A stretch of DNA of 64,000 nt from Tamarix chinensis. Lineage: Eukaryota > Streptophyta > Magnoliopsida > Caryophyllales > Tamaricaceae. The notes beneath the pieces are model-generated. The model was not told the origin of the DNA and did no database searches. It worked only from the letters and a program-made list of their open reading frames with translations. Positions 12,022 through 24,304 of this stretch are shown piece by piece. The position numbers and the translations under genes were made by a program. Positions within the stretch are counted from its first letter, which is position 1. The number at the start of each line of letters is the position of its first letter. The stretch covers positions 53,322,707 through 53,386,706 of the forward strand of contig CM060174.1 of assembly GCA_030549775.1 (NCBI GenBank), read 5' to 3'.

Positions 12022-12650
12022 TGGCTAGAGATGCTGGTTTTTTATGGTAAATTTTATGTTTTATTATTTCTTAAATGTTTACATGAGTTAGATGATATTT
12101 TTAAATTCGAGCATTAATTTGAGCGTTATCATGATGTAAAAAATTATAAATTAGCTACTCTTAAATTTAAGAATTTTGTTATGATATGGTATGATAACTT
12201 GAAGAGAACTAGAGAACAATAAGATAAGCCTAAAATTAAATATTGCTATAAGATTAAGAAACATTTTAGTAGAAAATTTATACCTTAAGAGTATGATTAA
12301 GATAATTACATTAAATTGACTACTATTAGACAAGGACTTTTAAATGTTGAAGAATATGTTAGGGAATTTAAGAGGTTGGCACCTATATGTGATATCTAGG
12401 AGAGGAAGGCGCAAACATTTGCTAGATTTCTAGATGGTCTTAACATGATCATTAGAGATAAATTTGAAATTTTCCTATATGGTTCTCTTGATGATATGTT
12501 TAAGCTATCTTTGAGATTTGAAAATCAAATCAAATCTACTACGCCTCATGCCGAGCAAGATAATTATTCTACAAATTATTATTCAAGTGCCCAAGAAACT
12601 AAGTGTAGGACAAGTACCTCAAGCTATAAAAATGTTGAGAAGAAGTAAAG
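12022..12650 (+). pseudogene. gag: Degenerate Ty3/gypsy (chromovirus-type) gag
   Basis: Conceptual translation shows the retrotransposon gag core in a decayed form: 'KLTTIRQGLLNVEEYVREF' followed by 'KRLAPICDI', then 'FARFLDGLNMIIRDKFE' and 'FKLSLRFENQI'. In intact relatives this capsid region assembles virus-like particles in the cytoplasm. Stops interrupt the frame, for example after 'REQ' and after 'PICDI', so it cannot make a full Gag. The longest clean frame is 12445-12648. The overall pattern (RQG, VEEY, FLDGL) is that of plant chromoviruses. Protease and reverse transcriptase remnants follow in the same direction. Confidence 0.8.
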
Positions 12651-12654
12651 GATT

Positions 12655-12935
12655 AATAGAGAGGAAAAAGGAAAGACCAAGGTCAGTGAATTCTCTACAA
12701 AATAATTCTAATTGTTGGGGATTTGAAACTTTGCTTGAGAATGTCCCAACAGAAGAGTAGTATTTATACGACATATTAAAGCTATGAAGACTTGATATGA
12801 AGATCTTATTCGAGTAAAAGGAATAAATTCTAAGTGAATCATAGGATGAATGAAATGCTTGTTATGTGCTACAAAGAATACTTCAAGTAGAAGATAATGA
12901 GCAACTTACTAAAGTAGAGAAGATATTTAAGACTA
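12655..12935 (+). pseudogene. Gag C-terminus with degenerate zinc-knuckle region
   Basis: A second frame (12518-12760) continues past the gag core and includes 'NSNCWGFETLLENVPTEE', which could be the remains of a CCHC knuckle. Only one cysteine is left and the histidine is gone. The stretch up to the protease is riddled with stops. The assignment depends on position between gag and protease. Confidence 0.4.
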
Positions 12936-12939
12936 ATGG

Positions 12940-13330
12940 ATGAGTGGAAGATGCAATTTGTTGGGTTATCCTTGATAGTGGATGTTGTACAATGTGGCTA
13001 ATGAGAGGATGGTGAATGAATTGGGGTTATAGATAATACCACATCCAAAGGATTATTCTCTTTAACAGATTCAGAAGGGAAAATAAGTCAAGGTAACAAA
13101 AAAACCCTAATCTCATTTAGAATTGGTAATTATCATGATGATATGTTATGTGATGTTTATCCAATGGATGAATGTGGATTTATATTAGGTACACCATGGA
13201 AATATGATTGATATACTAATCATAATGGTATTACTAATGAATATCTTTTTGAAAAGGATAAGAAGAAGCATAAACTTAAACCTTTTATGTGTGAAAATGA
13301 GAACATAGTTGAAAATAAAAAGAGTTTATT
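12940..13330 (+). pseudogene. Degenerate Ty3/gypsy aspartic protease
   Basis: The translation contains 'CWVILDSGCCT', matching the D-S-G catalytic motif of retropepsin, which cleaves Gag-Pol during particle maturation. Downstream, 'YHDDMLCDVYPMDECGFI' and 'LGTPWKYD' resemble the region before the end of the chromovirus protease (usually 'LLGRPW'). Frames shift at least twice between these motifs. One protease motif and its correct order after gag make the call reasonable, but the protein is dead. Confidence 0.65.
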
Positions 13331-13429
13331 TTAGAATAAGTAGGCTATGATAGAATGAATTAAAGAAGTTAGTTGCTATGTTATAATTGTCAAGAAATCC
13401 TTACAAAGGGATAAAGATAAAAATAATCC

Positions 13430-14330
13430 TAAAGTATATGAGCTTATTGATGAATATAAGAATGTGTTTCCTAATGAATTACCACTTAAAAGAGAGATAG
13501 AATATAATATAGATTTAATACCTAATATGTCTTTGTCTAATAGACCTACTTATAGAAGTAATATAGAGGAAGAAAAATAATTAGAGAGATAAATACAAGA
13601 GCTCATAGGAAAAGTATATGTGAGAGAAAGCATGAGCCCATATTGTATTCCTGCATTCCTTGTTCAAATGAAAAAAAAAGATGATACGTGGCAGATGTGT
13701 AATAATTCTAGAGCTATGAATAATATAACTATCAAATACAAATTTTTTATGCCTAGATTAGAAGACATGTTAGATGAAATAGGTGCAGCACAAGTATTCT
13801 CTAAAATTTGTCTAAGGAGTGGATGTCATCAAATGAGAATAAGAAAAGGAGATGAATGGAAGAGTGCCTTTAAAAAAAATATGGTCTTTATGAGTGGGTA
13901 GTTATGCCATTTGATTTTTGTAATGCACCTATTTTGTTTATGATGTTAATGAATGAAGTTCTTTGACCTTCTCATGAAAAATTTATTGTGGTATACCTAG
14001 ATGATATACTAGTGTATAGTAAAAATGAGCATGAGCATGATCATTTTATTCATTTGAGGAGATTATTTGATAAGCTATGGGAAGCTAAAATCCTTGGAAT
14101 AATAAAAAGTGATTTTATGCTTTTGAGTATTGTTTTCCTTTGATATATTATGAGTGGTGAGGGTATAAAAATGGATCCTATAACGATTCAAGTTATTTGT
14201 TATTGGCTAATACCTAAGGAAATTCATAAGGTAAGGAGTTTTAACGAATTAGCGAGTTTCTATAGAAGATTCATTAAGAATTTTTGACTATTGTCACATC
14301 GATTACATATCATATGAAGAGAGGTGAATT
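13430..14330 (+). pseudogene. pol: Degenerate Ty3/gypsy reverse transcriptase
   Basis: The region starts with 'VYELIDEYKNVFPNELP'. A clean frame at 13620-13901 reads 'SPYCIPAFLVQMKKKDDTW', 'RLEDMLDEIGAAQVFSKI' and 'SGCHQMRI', which are the conserved RT blocks around the template grip. After a frameshift near 13900 the catalytic motif 'VVYLDDILVYSKNE' appears at 13988-14029. It is followed by 'RSFNELASFYRRFIKNF', the tether motif at the end of RT. The order and motifs are those of plant Ty3/gypsy chromoviruses; the clade within them is not assigned. Several in-frame stops and frameshifts abolish function. Confidence 0.85.
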
Positions 14331-14445
14331 TAAGTGAGAAGATGATGCCACTACACCTTTTGTGATTTTAAAGGACAAGTTATGTAATGCACCGATATTA
14401 TCTTTACAAGTATTATGCTTCTTTACTCAAGTTGACTTTGTTTAA
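14331..14445 (+). pseudogene. Start of RNase H domain, truncated
   Basis: 'TPFVILKDKLCNAPILSL' resembles the start of the Ty3/gypsy RNase H region ('LK.KL..APVL'). The similarity fades near 14445, where a different, LTR-like sequence begins. The rest of RNase H, the integrase and any matching 3' LTR are absent to the right, so the element is truncated, probably by later insertion or deletion. Confidence 0.6.
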
Positions 14446-15739
14446 TTTTCAATATAATTCCAAAGATTCGACAATTTTCAAGACAATTATCAATATCTTA
14501 AATATCACTACTTAGCGTCGTTATCCACCATTAACAACTCTTGCCATCACAAACCATCAAACACCACTGTTTTTTTTGGAAAACTAGCTACCAATGCTTC
14601 CCTTTCATACCCCCCAATTGTCGTTCAACCATCACTACCCCATGCCATCACTTTTCCCTCCTCTTTGTGTGATTAGGCCTCTCTCCTACCGCACGTCATA
14701 AACTAGTCTAGCACCACCATAATCAAATATACCTCAAGATTCTCCACTTGTTTTTATTTATCCACATTTCCACCCTCCTTTACCTTAAATTTTCTCTTGG
14801 TTGCATTCTTAAGTTCTAATATTATATTATTCTTATTTCATTAATGATTTTTTAGTGATCTTAGAGAGACATGTTAGGCTTAAGTCCTTAGAGACCGGTA
14901 TCCATTTTGGTAGGAATGAATTTCTTAGTTTGGGATTATATTTGCAAAGTGTATTTGTATGTAATATCCTATGTGATAGTTTTATATGGATAATGTTGTT
15001 TTCATAATACTACTATATGATATCTTGAAAGTATGAATTGGTGTTTATTATTAGTTATCATGAATCTAGATATGTGGTATTAATATATAATTGTGGTTAC
15101 ATATTTTATGATGATATAAATATTGGAGGTTGAAATTCATTTATATTGGAATTTGTATGGCCTTTGAGTATTTTAGCTATTATAAGGGCAATACAATCAT
15201 TTGATGAAAATATGAGAAATAATCATGGCATGGTAAATCTTTGAGGGTATTATCAATGATTTCATAAGTAATGTGATTAAGTGATGATTGAATAAGATAC
15301 AAGTTACCTAATATGAGATTTTGAGTTTTTCAATAAGAGAATGGAATTTTGGTCAATGAGGGTTAAAAATAGAATTCTATTAATTTTAAAAGAGGAATAG
15401 AATTTAAATATGTTAGTATGATATCAAAATATTTGGGATAAGATGAGTAAGATAATTATAATAAAATGAGAAGTTATGCTCACTTAGTGAAATTAAAGTT
15501 TCTTAAGGAAGTTATTGAACTTTTCCTTAGGAGATGCCCCCCATAACTTTGTTATTATGCCTTACATGTGTTCAATTATGTTTTAAGCATATCTAAATGA
15601 GTCTTTCATGTTGATCTCAATGTTAAAAACTCTGAATAAGATATTACTCATTTAACGTAAAATATCTCATGAGTTGGGATAGGGTATATGTTAGGTTTGT
15701 TCTAATGGATAATAATAGTAGTTGAGAAACATTTTTTCC

Positions 15740-16075
15740 TTAAAGGTGCATTAATCCATTCCATTGGATTAAGAATAGTGGGGCCTTATACTCAACTTGA
15801 ATGAGAATATGATTGTACGATAATTATAAATGAATAAGACATTAATCTCTTGAAGTAAAAGATCAAGTAAGTCATAATCCAACGATAATAGTAGTTCATG
15901 TATGTTCTACCCTGATAGGTTCTTGAAACTACTATTTTAATAAAAGTGGTCAGGAGTGTATTGCCTTCTTATATGCTGAGTCCATTCCATTGAATAATAA
16001 TAGTGACTAAAGTATAATATGCCTTGAGAAGTGTTTCAGTCCATTCTTCTGGATTAAGAATACCGGGGTCTATAA
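15740..16075 (-). repeat. Decayed CCAC-N-GTGG box cluster of element F
   Basis: On the + strand, 'ccattccattggat' with 'aagaatagtgggg' is seen near 15755. Variants occur near 15878 ('aatccaacgataatagtag'), 15982 ('ccattccattgaat') and 16050 ('ccattcttctggat'). These are reverse-complement relatives of the boxes in C, much decayed but still in a group of about four. Confidence 0.5.
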
Positions 16076-16300
16076 GCTAAACGTAAATAAAAGTATAGGT
16101 CTTTTTTACTTCTAATAATGAGTTATGGAGTCAATATTTGCCTGAAATTTTTATTTTTAACTCACATGTATTCTTAATCACATTTTTACCCTTACTCCTA
16201 CTGTATGGTAACCTTACTCTATACGCAGTATACAGATCATCATTTTCATGAGTGTTACTTATTCCCATGAACAAACGACTAAAATATTTACATGTCGGTC

Positions 16301-16305
16301 GAGGA
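16301..16305. repeat. Target-site duplication of element D, left copy (GAGGA)
   Basis: GAGGA here directly precedes the TG that begins element D on the + strand. An identical GAGGA follows the other end of D at 24401-24405. Confidence 0.75.
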
Positions 16306-17215
16306 TGAAATGTCCCGAAATTTCTAATTTTAAAAATTATAGTTAAATAAGTTTTTATTTGGAAAATTAATTAAATAAATTATTTTATTTACAATAAGAA
16401 GGAGAAAATGGTTTCAAATTAATAGGAGTTTTAAAAATAATTTAATTTATTAAATTTAGGGTGTTTTACTAATTAAAATGGAATTTATGGAAAATCTTTC
16501 AAAAATCCAAATTTGGCATAAAAAGGGATTCAAATATTACTTTATTTAAATATTATTATTTTTAAATATCCTATATACCCTAATTAATTTAATTAACCTA
16601 AACCATTATTTTTTCCTTTTTCACTTTTCCTTTTTCCTTTTCTTTCTTCCTTTTTCTTTCATTTTCTTTATTCTTCTTCTTTTCTTTTTATTTTTCTCCT
16701 CCCCGACTTGGGCCAACCTAACTACCCAGTTCTCTCTCCCTCCTTCCTTTCCTTCATCGCGGCCTAGCCCGCACAGCCGTCGCCCTTCTTTTATCCCTCG
16801 TCGTGCTGCGTTTTTTCTTCTTTTCCCCCAGGACGCTACGTTTCGTCCCATCCCTTTAAATGTCATTGCCCGGTCCGCCTTCCTTTCTTTTTCTTCTTTT
16901 CCTCTTGGACCGTCGGTCCAGCCGCCCCTCTTTCTTCTTCTTCCTTCTGCCTCCCCCACCTCCCGTCGTCGACATGCAACTACCTGCCGGCCAAAAATTT
17001 CGCCGGTAACTACTCACGATCACTACCCACCTTTCTCCCCCTCTCTTCTATGACGACTCACCGACCACACCTATTTGCCCACTACCCCTCTTCCCTCGCA
17101 CATTTCCCCTCTCCCCTAGTCACTCGCAGGCCACGAATGGGGATTGCGCTGACTGCCATTGTCGATATATGCCTACTCTTGCCTACCACTCTCCCACTTT
17201 CCCTTCAACCCCGTA
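16306..17215 (-). mobile_element. Element D, 3' terminal part
   Basis: Starts TGAAATGTCCCGAAATTT, which aligns with the reverse complement of the end of C (TGTAATATCCCAAAATCC). The C/T-rich part at 16610-17200 aligns on the - strand with the GC-rich 3' block of C: 'gttggcccaagtcgggg' corresponds to 'gctggcccagccgggg' at about 50690, and 'cggcgaaatttttggccgg' corresponds to the 'gccggcgaaatcgac' region near 50298. The open frame at 16621-16959 lies in this low-complexity block and is not a gene. D is interrupted by element E and resumes at 21155. Confidence 0.7.
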
Positions 17216-17639
17216 TTAATTAACCCTTAATTTAGACATGCATGACTTAAAACTTGATTAGTAGGCGAAGTAAACCATAAGATTATTTTTTTATTAGCTA
17301 TCGCCTTGTTGTCTCGAGTAGGTCCATAAATATTGAGTTATAAAAATAACACGGATTAAATGTAAGAAAGGGTAGAGGAAGTTAAAAATTGATGTCGTTA
17401 ATAATACCGATAATAAGAAGAGAGTAATTAAAATAGAAGGGGATTGTAAGAATAATAATAATTTTAGCAATAATTGCAAATAAAATAAAATAAGGGAAGT
17501 GGTAAAATAATGATAATAATAATATTGATCATAATAATAATAGTATCATGATTTCTTTTTGGAGGAAATTAAACCTTGCTTAGGTGGGAATTCTTTTCCT
17601 AATAACCTTACTTGCTAGATTAATACCTTAGGAGGCTTT

Positions 17640-18780
17640 TGCTATCTTTTCCTAATCAAACCCACACCTTTTTCCCCACCTTTTTCCCCACTTAAACCCA
17701 GCCAAGCCACCCCCAAGCTATCAAAGAGAATGCAGCCCATACAGCCATGCATCCCGTCACCTTTACCTCTCCTCTCCATGCATATGTCTCTTCTTGTCTA
17801 GCTCTATCCTCCTCTTTTTGCAGCTTTCCCTCTTCCCCAAACGTATCCCTTCTCCTCCCTGCATTGCCCCCTCTCTCACGCCACCCACAACCTTGCATTT
17901 TGCAGCCATCAACCAGCCCATCTCCCCCACGTCACACCCACATGCAGCCTCACACCCTTCGATAAACAACCCTTCCCCCTCCAACTTGCAGCCTCATCTT
18001 TCTTTTCCCCAACCTGCACCCTACTCTACCTTTCCCTCATCTACCCACCCATTTCTCCTCCTTTCCCATTCCACTTCAACCTGCAACAGCATCCACACTT
18101 CCTTACGTCACTCACCAACCTGCAGCCATACCCTTCGACACCCAGCCCCTTCCCCTCCAACTTGCAACCTCAACTCTCTTTTCCCCAACCTACACCCCTA
18201 CTCTATCTTCTCATCTTTACCCACCTATTTTTCCTCTTTCCCCATGCCTCTCCACCTGCAAAAATGCAGCCCTTAACCCCCAGTCATCCTCCATCACATC
18301 TTCAAGCATCTTGCAGCCACAAGTCACGTAACCCCAACCATACCTCAACTTACAGCCCCTATCTCCCCCTCCTCTCAACCTGCACACCTACCCCACCTTT
18401 CTAGCCATCTACCCCTCCATTTTATTCCCTTCCCCATGCCCTAACCTGCCCTTGCAGCCCCCATTCCCATACCGACCTGTCGACACCCTTCCCCCAAAAA
18501 TCAACCCACCTGCAGCCTCTTAACTCTAACCCACGCAGCAGCATCTTTCCCCTCTTTTCTATTAAGTCCTAACTTGCATAAAACACCTCCTTCCCTCTCC
18601 CTATAAGCCCTCTAAATTTTCCCCTTGCAACCCCTCCTTCCCTTCCCTAAATTCTGGCAACAAAAGAAAAGAAAGTGCAGCCCCAAACCCCCCTCCCCTC
18701 CACCGAATTTAGCTTCAAAAATATTCCAGATTTTGCCTTGTGTTCCACCCCCCAAGCAGCCATTTTTCTTCCCCAAGTAA
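17640..18780 (-). other. C/T-rich (purine-rich on - strand) block of element E
   Basis: Long runs of 'ccccaacctgcagcc' and 'cttccctctcccc' dominate. Several open frames (for example 17794-18276) give proline, serine and histidine runs on + and lysine/glutamate/glycine runs on -. They lack recognisable domains and are judged spurious. The block corresponds by position to the purine-rich block of A. Confidence 0.55.
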
Positions 18781-21022
18781 GTACTCTATCCTTGGTGGGT
18801 TTGAAGCTTAAATTCATGCACCGACTGCCTCGTCTATTTCCTAATCATTTTCAAGTATTAGCTTATGTAGGTTGTATTTTGATTATTTTATTTTGCATAA
18901 ATATTAATGCTTGTAGTTTGTATGGTGTATTCACTTCTAGGTAACCTCGACCTCGCTTAGAGTATTTGTGGAGGAAGCTTGTGGTGTTAATATTTCTTAG
19001 CTCAAGGTAAATCTAACTAATCCGTAGACAATAGAATTTTTATGTCAAAATGATAGACTAGTTTTCTAGGATTAAATCATGATAGGATGAAGTTATCAAA
19101 TTATTGTATGTTTGTGGGAAATGGGAGCATGATGTATTTCTTTTCTACATGAATATCATCATGTGTAAATTTACATGTGTTATCATCCAATCTTTTCATA
19201 TGCCTAAGTAATATTCTAGAGATTTTACAAAGTGTATGTTAACGATAACGAACTTGAATTATGCTAGTAAAATGAGATGAATGTGTCTAAGGTAAAATGT
19301 AGTTTATATGGGAGCATGTTGTAGTTCATTCATACATGAATATAATGAAGTGCAAATTAATATGTGTTATCATGTAATCTTTTTATATGCCGAAATGATA
19401 TTCTTTAATGTGAAAAAGTGTATGCTAATGGTAACGAACTTGGATTTATGCTAGTAAAATGAGACGGGTATGTTTAAGGTAAAATGTAATTTTATATACC
19501 ATGATTATGTTGAGATTTATTTGTGAAAATTGTATGAGCCTATGAAATATTAAAAATGTATGCTAAAAGTGTTTACATGTACTATGTATGATAAATGGTT
19601 AGGGATAATATGGTCCTATATAGTACCGAAGAGATTGTCGAATGTAAATTATCAATATTTATTTTATGCTAGCGTTTCATGACAAATAGCTTATGTAAGT
19701 AAACTCGGTAATAAAAGTGAAGGAAAATGTGGTAGTTATAGGTTGAGGGGTGTTTTGGTCATTAAGGCAAAAAGATGTTCCAAAGTAGATAAATGGATTA
19801 ATTAAATTAAGTGTTGGCCTTAAAATAAATGTTGGGAATTATTGGATAATTGGTTTGAACATTGAATCGAATAACTATTCGGGCTATGGCGTAATGTCTA
19901 ACCCTAGGCCATGTTGGCTTGAAATGGTTTTGAACTCGTGGTCTTTGAATGTGATGTTGTTTGTTGATGGTTGAATAAGTTGGACGTTGTGAATCTCGAC
20001 ATTCTAAAAGGAAATAATAACCCAGAATTTCATAAGACAATAATTACTTAAAGAGAAAGACTCGAGTTGGATAGGAATCTCGTGCCTCGGACTTAGCCTC
20101 CGAGTGCATAGTTTTGGGCCTTCGGGTCAAGGGGCTCACTTCTTCTCTATAGGGATTCCATACACCCTATAGGGAGTACGCGTACTTAAGGTCTTGATTT
20201 TTGAGGTTTAGTATGGGCGACTGTTATGTCGTGTGGCTTCCTTGGCAAGCTTTGCCGTGGAATCGAGTGATTTATTTTAGTACCATCCTCCTTGACTATT
20301 TTTGTCATGGATATGGGATTGTATTCCACTTGATAATTTTTATATAAATTATATAACCGGATTAGACACCCACCATAATACTTCTATAATAATCGGAATA
20401 GGAATGACTTGACCTTGGTGAGATTGCTTGGAATATCACTAATTCTTCCTATTAGGCCATAATGTATGGTCGTTGGTTAGTTAAATTGATTATGAAATTA
20501 TAAGCATGCCTTAAATGCCTTTGATAGAGATTTTGACCTAGCTCTTAATATTAAATGTGATGTGGTTGTGTGTTTCAAAATAGTGGCCTTGCATGTGAGC
20601 ATATGTTCTCTTTGAATTCCGTACTTGTATGATGTTTGCTACGTGGGTATGCTACCTCTCCGGAGGCATTGTGGTTTACTCAGTACGAGGAAGTCGTACT
20701 GATGCTATCACTTGTCAGAGGAGTACATCCAGGGCATGCGTTGGCTAAAAGACTACGAGGAGCGTCACCCCGGTGAATAGGTAGATTTAGGGAGCGAGTG
20801 GACCCCGCCCCCTTTTCCCCTTTTCCTTGTAATTTGTTGGGCCATAAGAGTGTAAGGCAGACCATTTATAACTTTTGCGTACTCTGTTGTTATTTTCTAA
20901 ATGGTTAGTTATTTAATTTCCTAAACAATCATTTGTCATGGATAATATGTCTTTTGCAAAACTCTTGATTTCGTATTATACTTCTCTTATCTTTGGATGG
21001 GTTGATTTGTTTTAAGCCTTAG

Positions 21023-21066
21023 CACGTGACGTAAGGATGGTGACGAGACTAGACTTATGTCAAGTG
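21023..21066 (-). other. Subterminal hairpin of element E
   Basis: CACGTGACGTAAG (21023-21035) pairs with CTTATGTCAAGTG (21054-21066) at 11 of 13 positions. Both exceptions are G-T oppositions, compatible with wobble pairing in one RNA strand. The stem lies about 90 bp from the element's 5' end at 21154, as in A and C. Confidence 0.7.
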
Positions 21067-21856
21067 TGGTGGTAAGACCCACCGTTCTTTAATTTTCGCT
21101 TCCGCAAAGCATAATGTAAACGAAAATTTCAAGCCGTGATTTTGGGTTGTTACAATAAATACCTCCCATAGTAGCCTTTAGTCGAGTTTTGGCTTGATTT
21201 TAGAAAAAACCCTCCTTCGCGCCACCGCAACTTTAGAGAACCATTCCTCCACCGTCGGCCAACTACGTCGCCACCCCTACCTCCCAAAGTCTTCCCTACA
21301 CCACGTTCTAACTAACTGAGCCACCCATCTCCCTTGATTCTTCTCGCACGAGCCACCACAACTATGTGAAGTTCCCTGCCAATCAAACAGAAAAATTTAC
21401 CTTGCAACCCTTCGAGCCACCGTCCGCCACCACATCCGCTGCTTCTACTACATTTTTCACCACCCAAAATTTGCTACTAATCCTCCTCCACCTAACCATA
21501 ACCTTCTTTTCTCCTTTATCCTTCTCCTCCCCTCTTTTTCTACATATTTTCCTTTCAGCCTCCACCTCTACCGCCATGTGCCGCCGCCCCTTGCCGCACC
21601 ACCACCCTCACTTTACTCCTCTCGACTAGGCTACCACCAGACCTCAGCCTCCATGCTTATTCTCCACCCTTTCTTCTCAAACCCCAACTTTTCCTCTTTT
21701 AACCCTCTTTTTCCGCCACTACCGCCACAACCGTGCACCACCGCCAGTGCCACCCATCTCCGCCGACTCAAGGTGAAACCCTAGACCCTCTCAGCCCTTC
21801 TTTCCAATTTATTTTAATTTATCCTATTTTTATTCCAATTTTTAATGTTTATTCGA

Positions 21857-21857
<1 letters not shown>

Positions 21858-21897
<40 letters not shown>

Positions 21898-22264
21898 GGA
21901 TGTAATATTAATGTTAAATTTTCTTGGTAGGGTTGAGAGGAGGAATAAAATAATTAGATTGTTAGTTTCAAATTTTAGGTATTAATTGAATTATTATAAG
22001 TTTTATTATTATTATTAATATTATGATTATTAGTATTATTATTTTATTTTTTCTAATATTTATCCAGAAGGGCCAAGGCCCTATTTTAAGTTAAGGTTTC
22101 GCATGATTGTATTTTATGATTATTATTACTTTTTTTTACTATTATTAATATCATTATTATTATTATCTTTATTATTTTAATATTATTATAAGTAATATAT
22201 GTTATTAATATTATTATTAGTATTATTATTATTATTACTAATATTTTATTATTATTATTATTAC

Positions 22265-22303
<39 letters not shown>

Positions 22304-22310
22304 CTTTACT
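21858..22310. repeat. ATT/TTA trinucleotide microsatellites of element D
   Basis: Pure (ATT)n runs occur at about 21858-21898 and 22235-22303, with interrupted ATT tracts between. They correspond to the TAA tracts at 48990-49370 of element C on the opposite strand. Confidence 0.9.
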
Positions 22311-22839
22311 AGCATTATTTTGGTGAAGGGTGGAAACCCTTATACTACCTTTCGTTTTAAACTACACTAATATTATTATTAGTATTTTTAGTATTATTTT
22401 GTATAGTTAATTTTAGTATAGTATTATTTGAATTAAAAACCTAGTCTTAAGGTAGGTTAGTAAATAATGATATTTTTAGGAGGGAACCTAATTCTAGTTT
22501 TTCCCTCATAGTAGGTGAGCCCAATCAAAGCCCTCAAGAGGTATAGGAGCGTGCTCCAAGACCAGTAACGTTTTAGGTGTAATGTGTTTTACATGTCTTA
22601 CTTGCCATGTGACATGAAATATAATATGTTCTAAGTGTATTCTTATATCTATTATATATCTAGTATAACGTGGTGTTGAAGTATATTCATATAAGATTTT
22701 ATGGCATGTATTTGATATGTATAAGTCGTGCTTTTAATATGAATTGATGTGACCTATAAGACATGCATGTAGGTTGCGGGATATGGTGCTATGATATGAA
22801 TTAATGTGGGAGTGGTCTAAGCATTATATGGAATGCATG

Positions 22840-23180
22840 ATGGTATTAGTGTTGCATGCTGTTATTAGGGTTTGCATGGTAGTATTAGTGTTTGCATGGT
22901 GGTATTAGGGTTGTATGGTGGTATTAGGGTTTGCATAGTGGTATTAGGGTTTGCATGGTGATATTAATGGTTGCATGGTGGTATTAGGGTTTGTATAGTA
23001 GTATTGGGGTTTGCATGGTAGTATTAATGGTTGCATGGTGAAGCTAGGGTTTTGCATGGGAGTTAAGGTTTGCATAGGAGTAGGGTTTGAGTGGAGCTAG
23101 GGTTTGCATGGGAGTTAGGGTTTGTATAGGAGTAGGGTTTACGTGGAGCTAGGGTTTGCATGGGTGTTAGGGTATGTCAT
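22840..23180 (-). repeat. Telo-box-like tandem array of element D
   Basis: The + strand repeats 'gcatggtggtattagggttt' with a period near 20-21 bp about a dozen times. The later copies shorten to 'gcatgggagttagggttt' and 'gagctagggtttgcatg'. Many units contain TTAGGGTTT or TAGGGTTT, the plant telo-box (AAACCCTAA on the other strand). The homologous array in C is at 47400-47990. Confidence 0.85.
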
Positions 23181-23309
23181 GATTAACTAGGGTTGGAGTG
23201 GTTAACCCGAGTTGAAGAGTAAGCATGTTAGGAGTTAGATTTGCATGTCTTGGTATGGGTTTCCAAATAATATACTTAAAACATTAATTACGTAAAGTAG
23301 AAGATGTTG

Positions 23310-23660
23310 ATCCGAGCCCAGACCGATCCACCGACATAATAGTGGCCAAGGACTACGATATCCTGAAGACCAATCCACCAGCGTATAATAGTGGTAGGGT
23401 ATGTTACCCTAGTGACCGATCCACCGACTAAAATAGTGGGGGATCCCGAGCTCAATAAAACAAACCTAATAGTTTGTTAAGATATGGGAAGATACTAATG
23501 ACTTATAGTGGAACACCGTGCGATAAAAGGGGCCAGACTGATCCACCGGCATATAATAGTGGTAGGGCATGTACCCTAAGTGATCAATCCACCGGCTAGA
23601 ATAGTGGCAAGGAGCCAAAGTGCCCTAGAGACCGATCCACCGGCAAAAATAGTGGGGTTC
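23310..23660 (-). repeat. Two box units (six CCAC-N-GTGG boxes) of element D
   Basis: On the + strand six boxes of the type 'ccgatccaccgg' + 'cataataatagtgg' occur in two groups of three, at about 23323-23440 and 23530-23655. In the element's own direction these read 'ccactattat..ccggtggatcgg'. The groups are separated by 'gacttatagtggaacacc', the same spacer box as in C. Confidence 0.8.
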
Positions 23661-24251
23661 CCATACTCGTATGGACTTGATAAAGAGCATGGTGTGAAAA
23701 TAAATTTAATAAAGGTTTGATGAAGTAAATAATCTGATCTGTATTGAATCATGGTATTTTACCTTAGCTTTCATTTTATCTTGTGCTATTATGATTTAAT
23801 TCTATGCTCCTTTATTATTATGCATTATTTGTGCGAATTTTGTATGTTAACCTTAGTGCACGGTTACATTGCTCGGTATGTAGCATACTGATCACCCGTT
23901 TCATGGGTGCTGCTCATTCCCAAAAGTAGAAGGCCCGTCTGACGTGTTACAGGTAGGAGATGCTTATTTCAATGCCATTAATGTCTATGGGACATCAGGT
24001 GGGGCCATGTGAGTGTGGACTAGCTCGGGTCCTGCAGTGGCGTGGCCATTTTCCATTTGAGATTATTATTTGCGTTATCTTTTAATTATGTTTGAGCCTA
24101 CAGAAACAATTTTATTATTGTTGTTATTTTTATTCTCTGAAAAACAATAGCTAGTATTTCAAATTTTGTAAAGACTTATGCGTACTCTGATTTCCGTATT
24201 CATGAAGTTAAATTATTTAATAATGTTTTGTGTAGTTTTTCATAGCCTTAG

Positions 24252-24304
24252 CACTTGGTACTGGAACGGTAGGAGTGAACCGGTCTGGTGCTAACTACTA
24301 AGTG
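24252..24304 (-). other. Subterminal hairpin of element D
   Basis: CACTTGGTA (24252-24260) pairs with TACTAAGTG (24296-24304), with one G-T opposition. An inner pairing is also possible between 'ggaacggt' and 'gaaccggtc'. It lies about 95 bp from the 5' end at 24400. Confidence 0.65.

Larger units (their letters stand above)
14446..16305 (-). mobile_element. Element F, 3' part, TGTAACACC LTR-like family
   Basis: Reading on the - strand, the right end (16200-16300) matches D at about 23850-23960: both have 'gatca' then 'tttcatg(a/g)gtg' then 'attccca'. Decayed box elements such as 'ccattccattggat' plus 'aagaatagtgggg' lie at 15750-16070. A C/T-rich stretch at 14540-14790 corresponds to the purine-rich block on the - strand. 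F is split by element D and resumes at 24401. Its left limit near 14446 is where pol similarity ends. Confidence 0.6.
17216..21154 (-). mobile_element. Element E: TGTAACACC-family LTR-like unit nested in D, about 3.9 kb
   Basis: On the - strand it starts TGTAACAACCC (ending at 21154) and has a 13-nt paired stem at 21023-21066. The left end near 17216 ('ttaattaacccttaatttag') resembles the reversed end of A ('taataacccatttttag'). Its C/T-rich block at 17640-18780 with 'tgcagcc' words is the strand complement of A's 'tgcagc' purine block, so E and A are close relatives. The insertion point in D matches C near 50060 ('ggtatttat'), where D is split. The TSD is not clear. No gag or pol. Confidence 0.65.

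Noticed and set aside
17356..17365. Alternative left end of element E at 17361 (TGTAAGAAAGGG after TTAAA)
   Set aside because: TTAAA matches the right flank ATAAA at four of five bases, but the alignment with the end of A and with C near 50060 places the border nearer 17216.
17794..18276. 160-codon + frame in C/T-rich sequence
   Set aside because: It consists of proline, serine and histidine repeats from 'cccca' words in element E, with overlapping frames in all directions.
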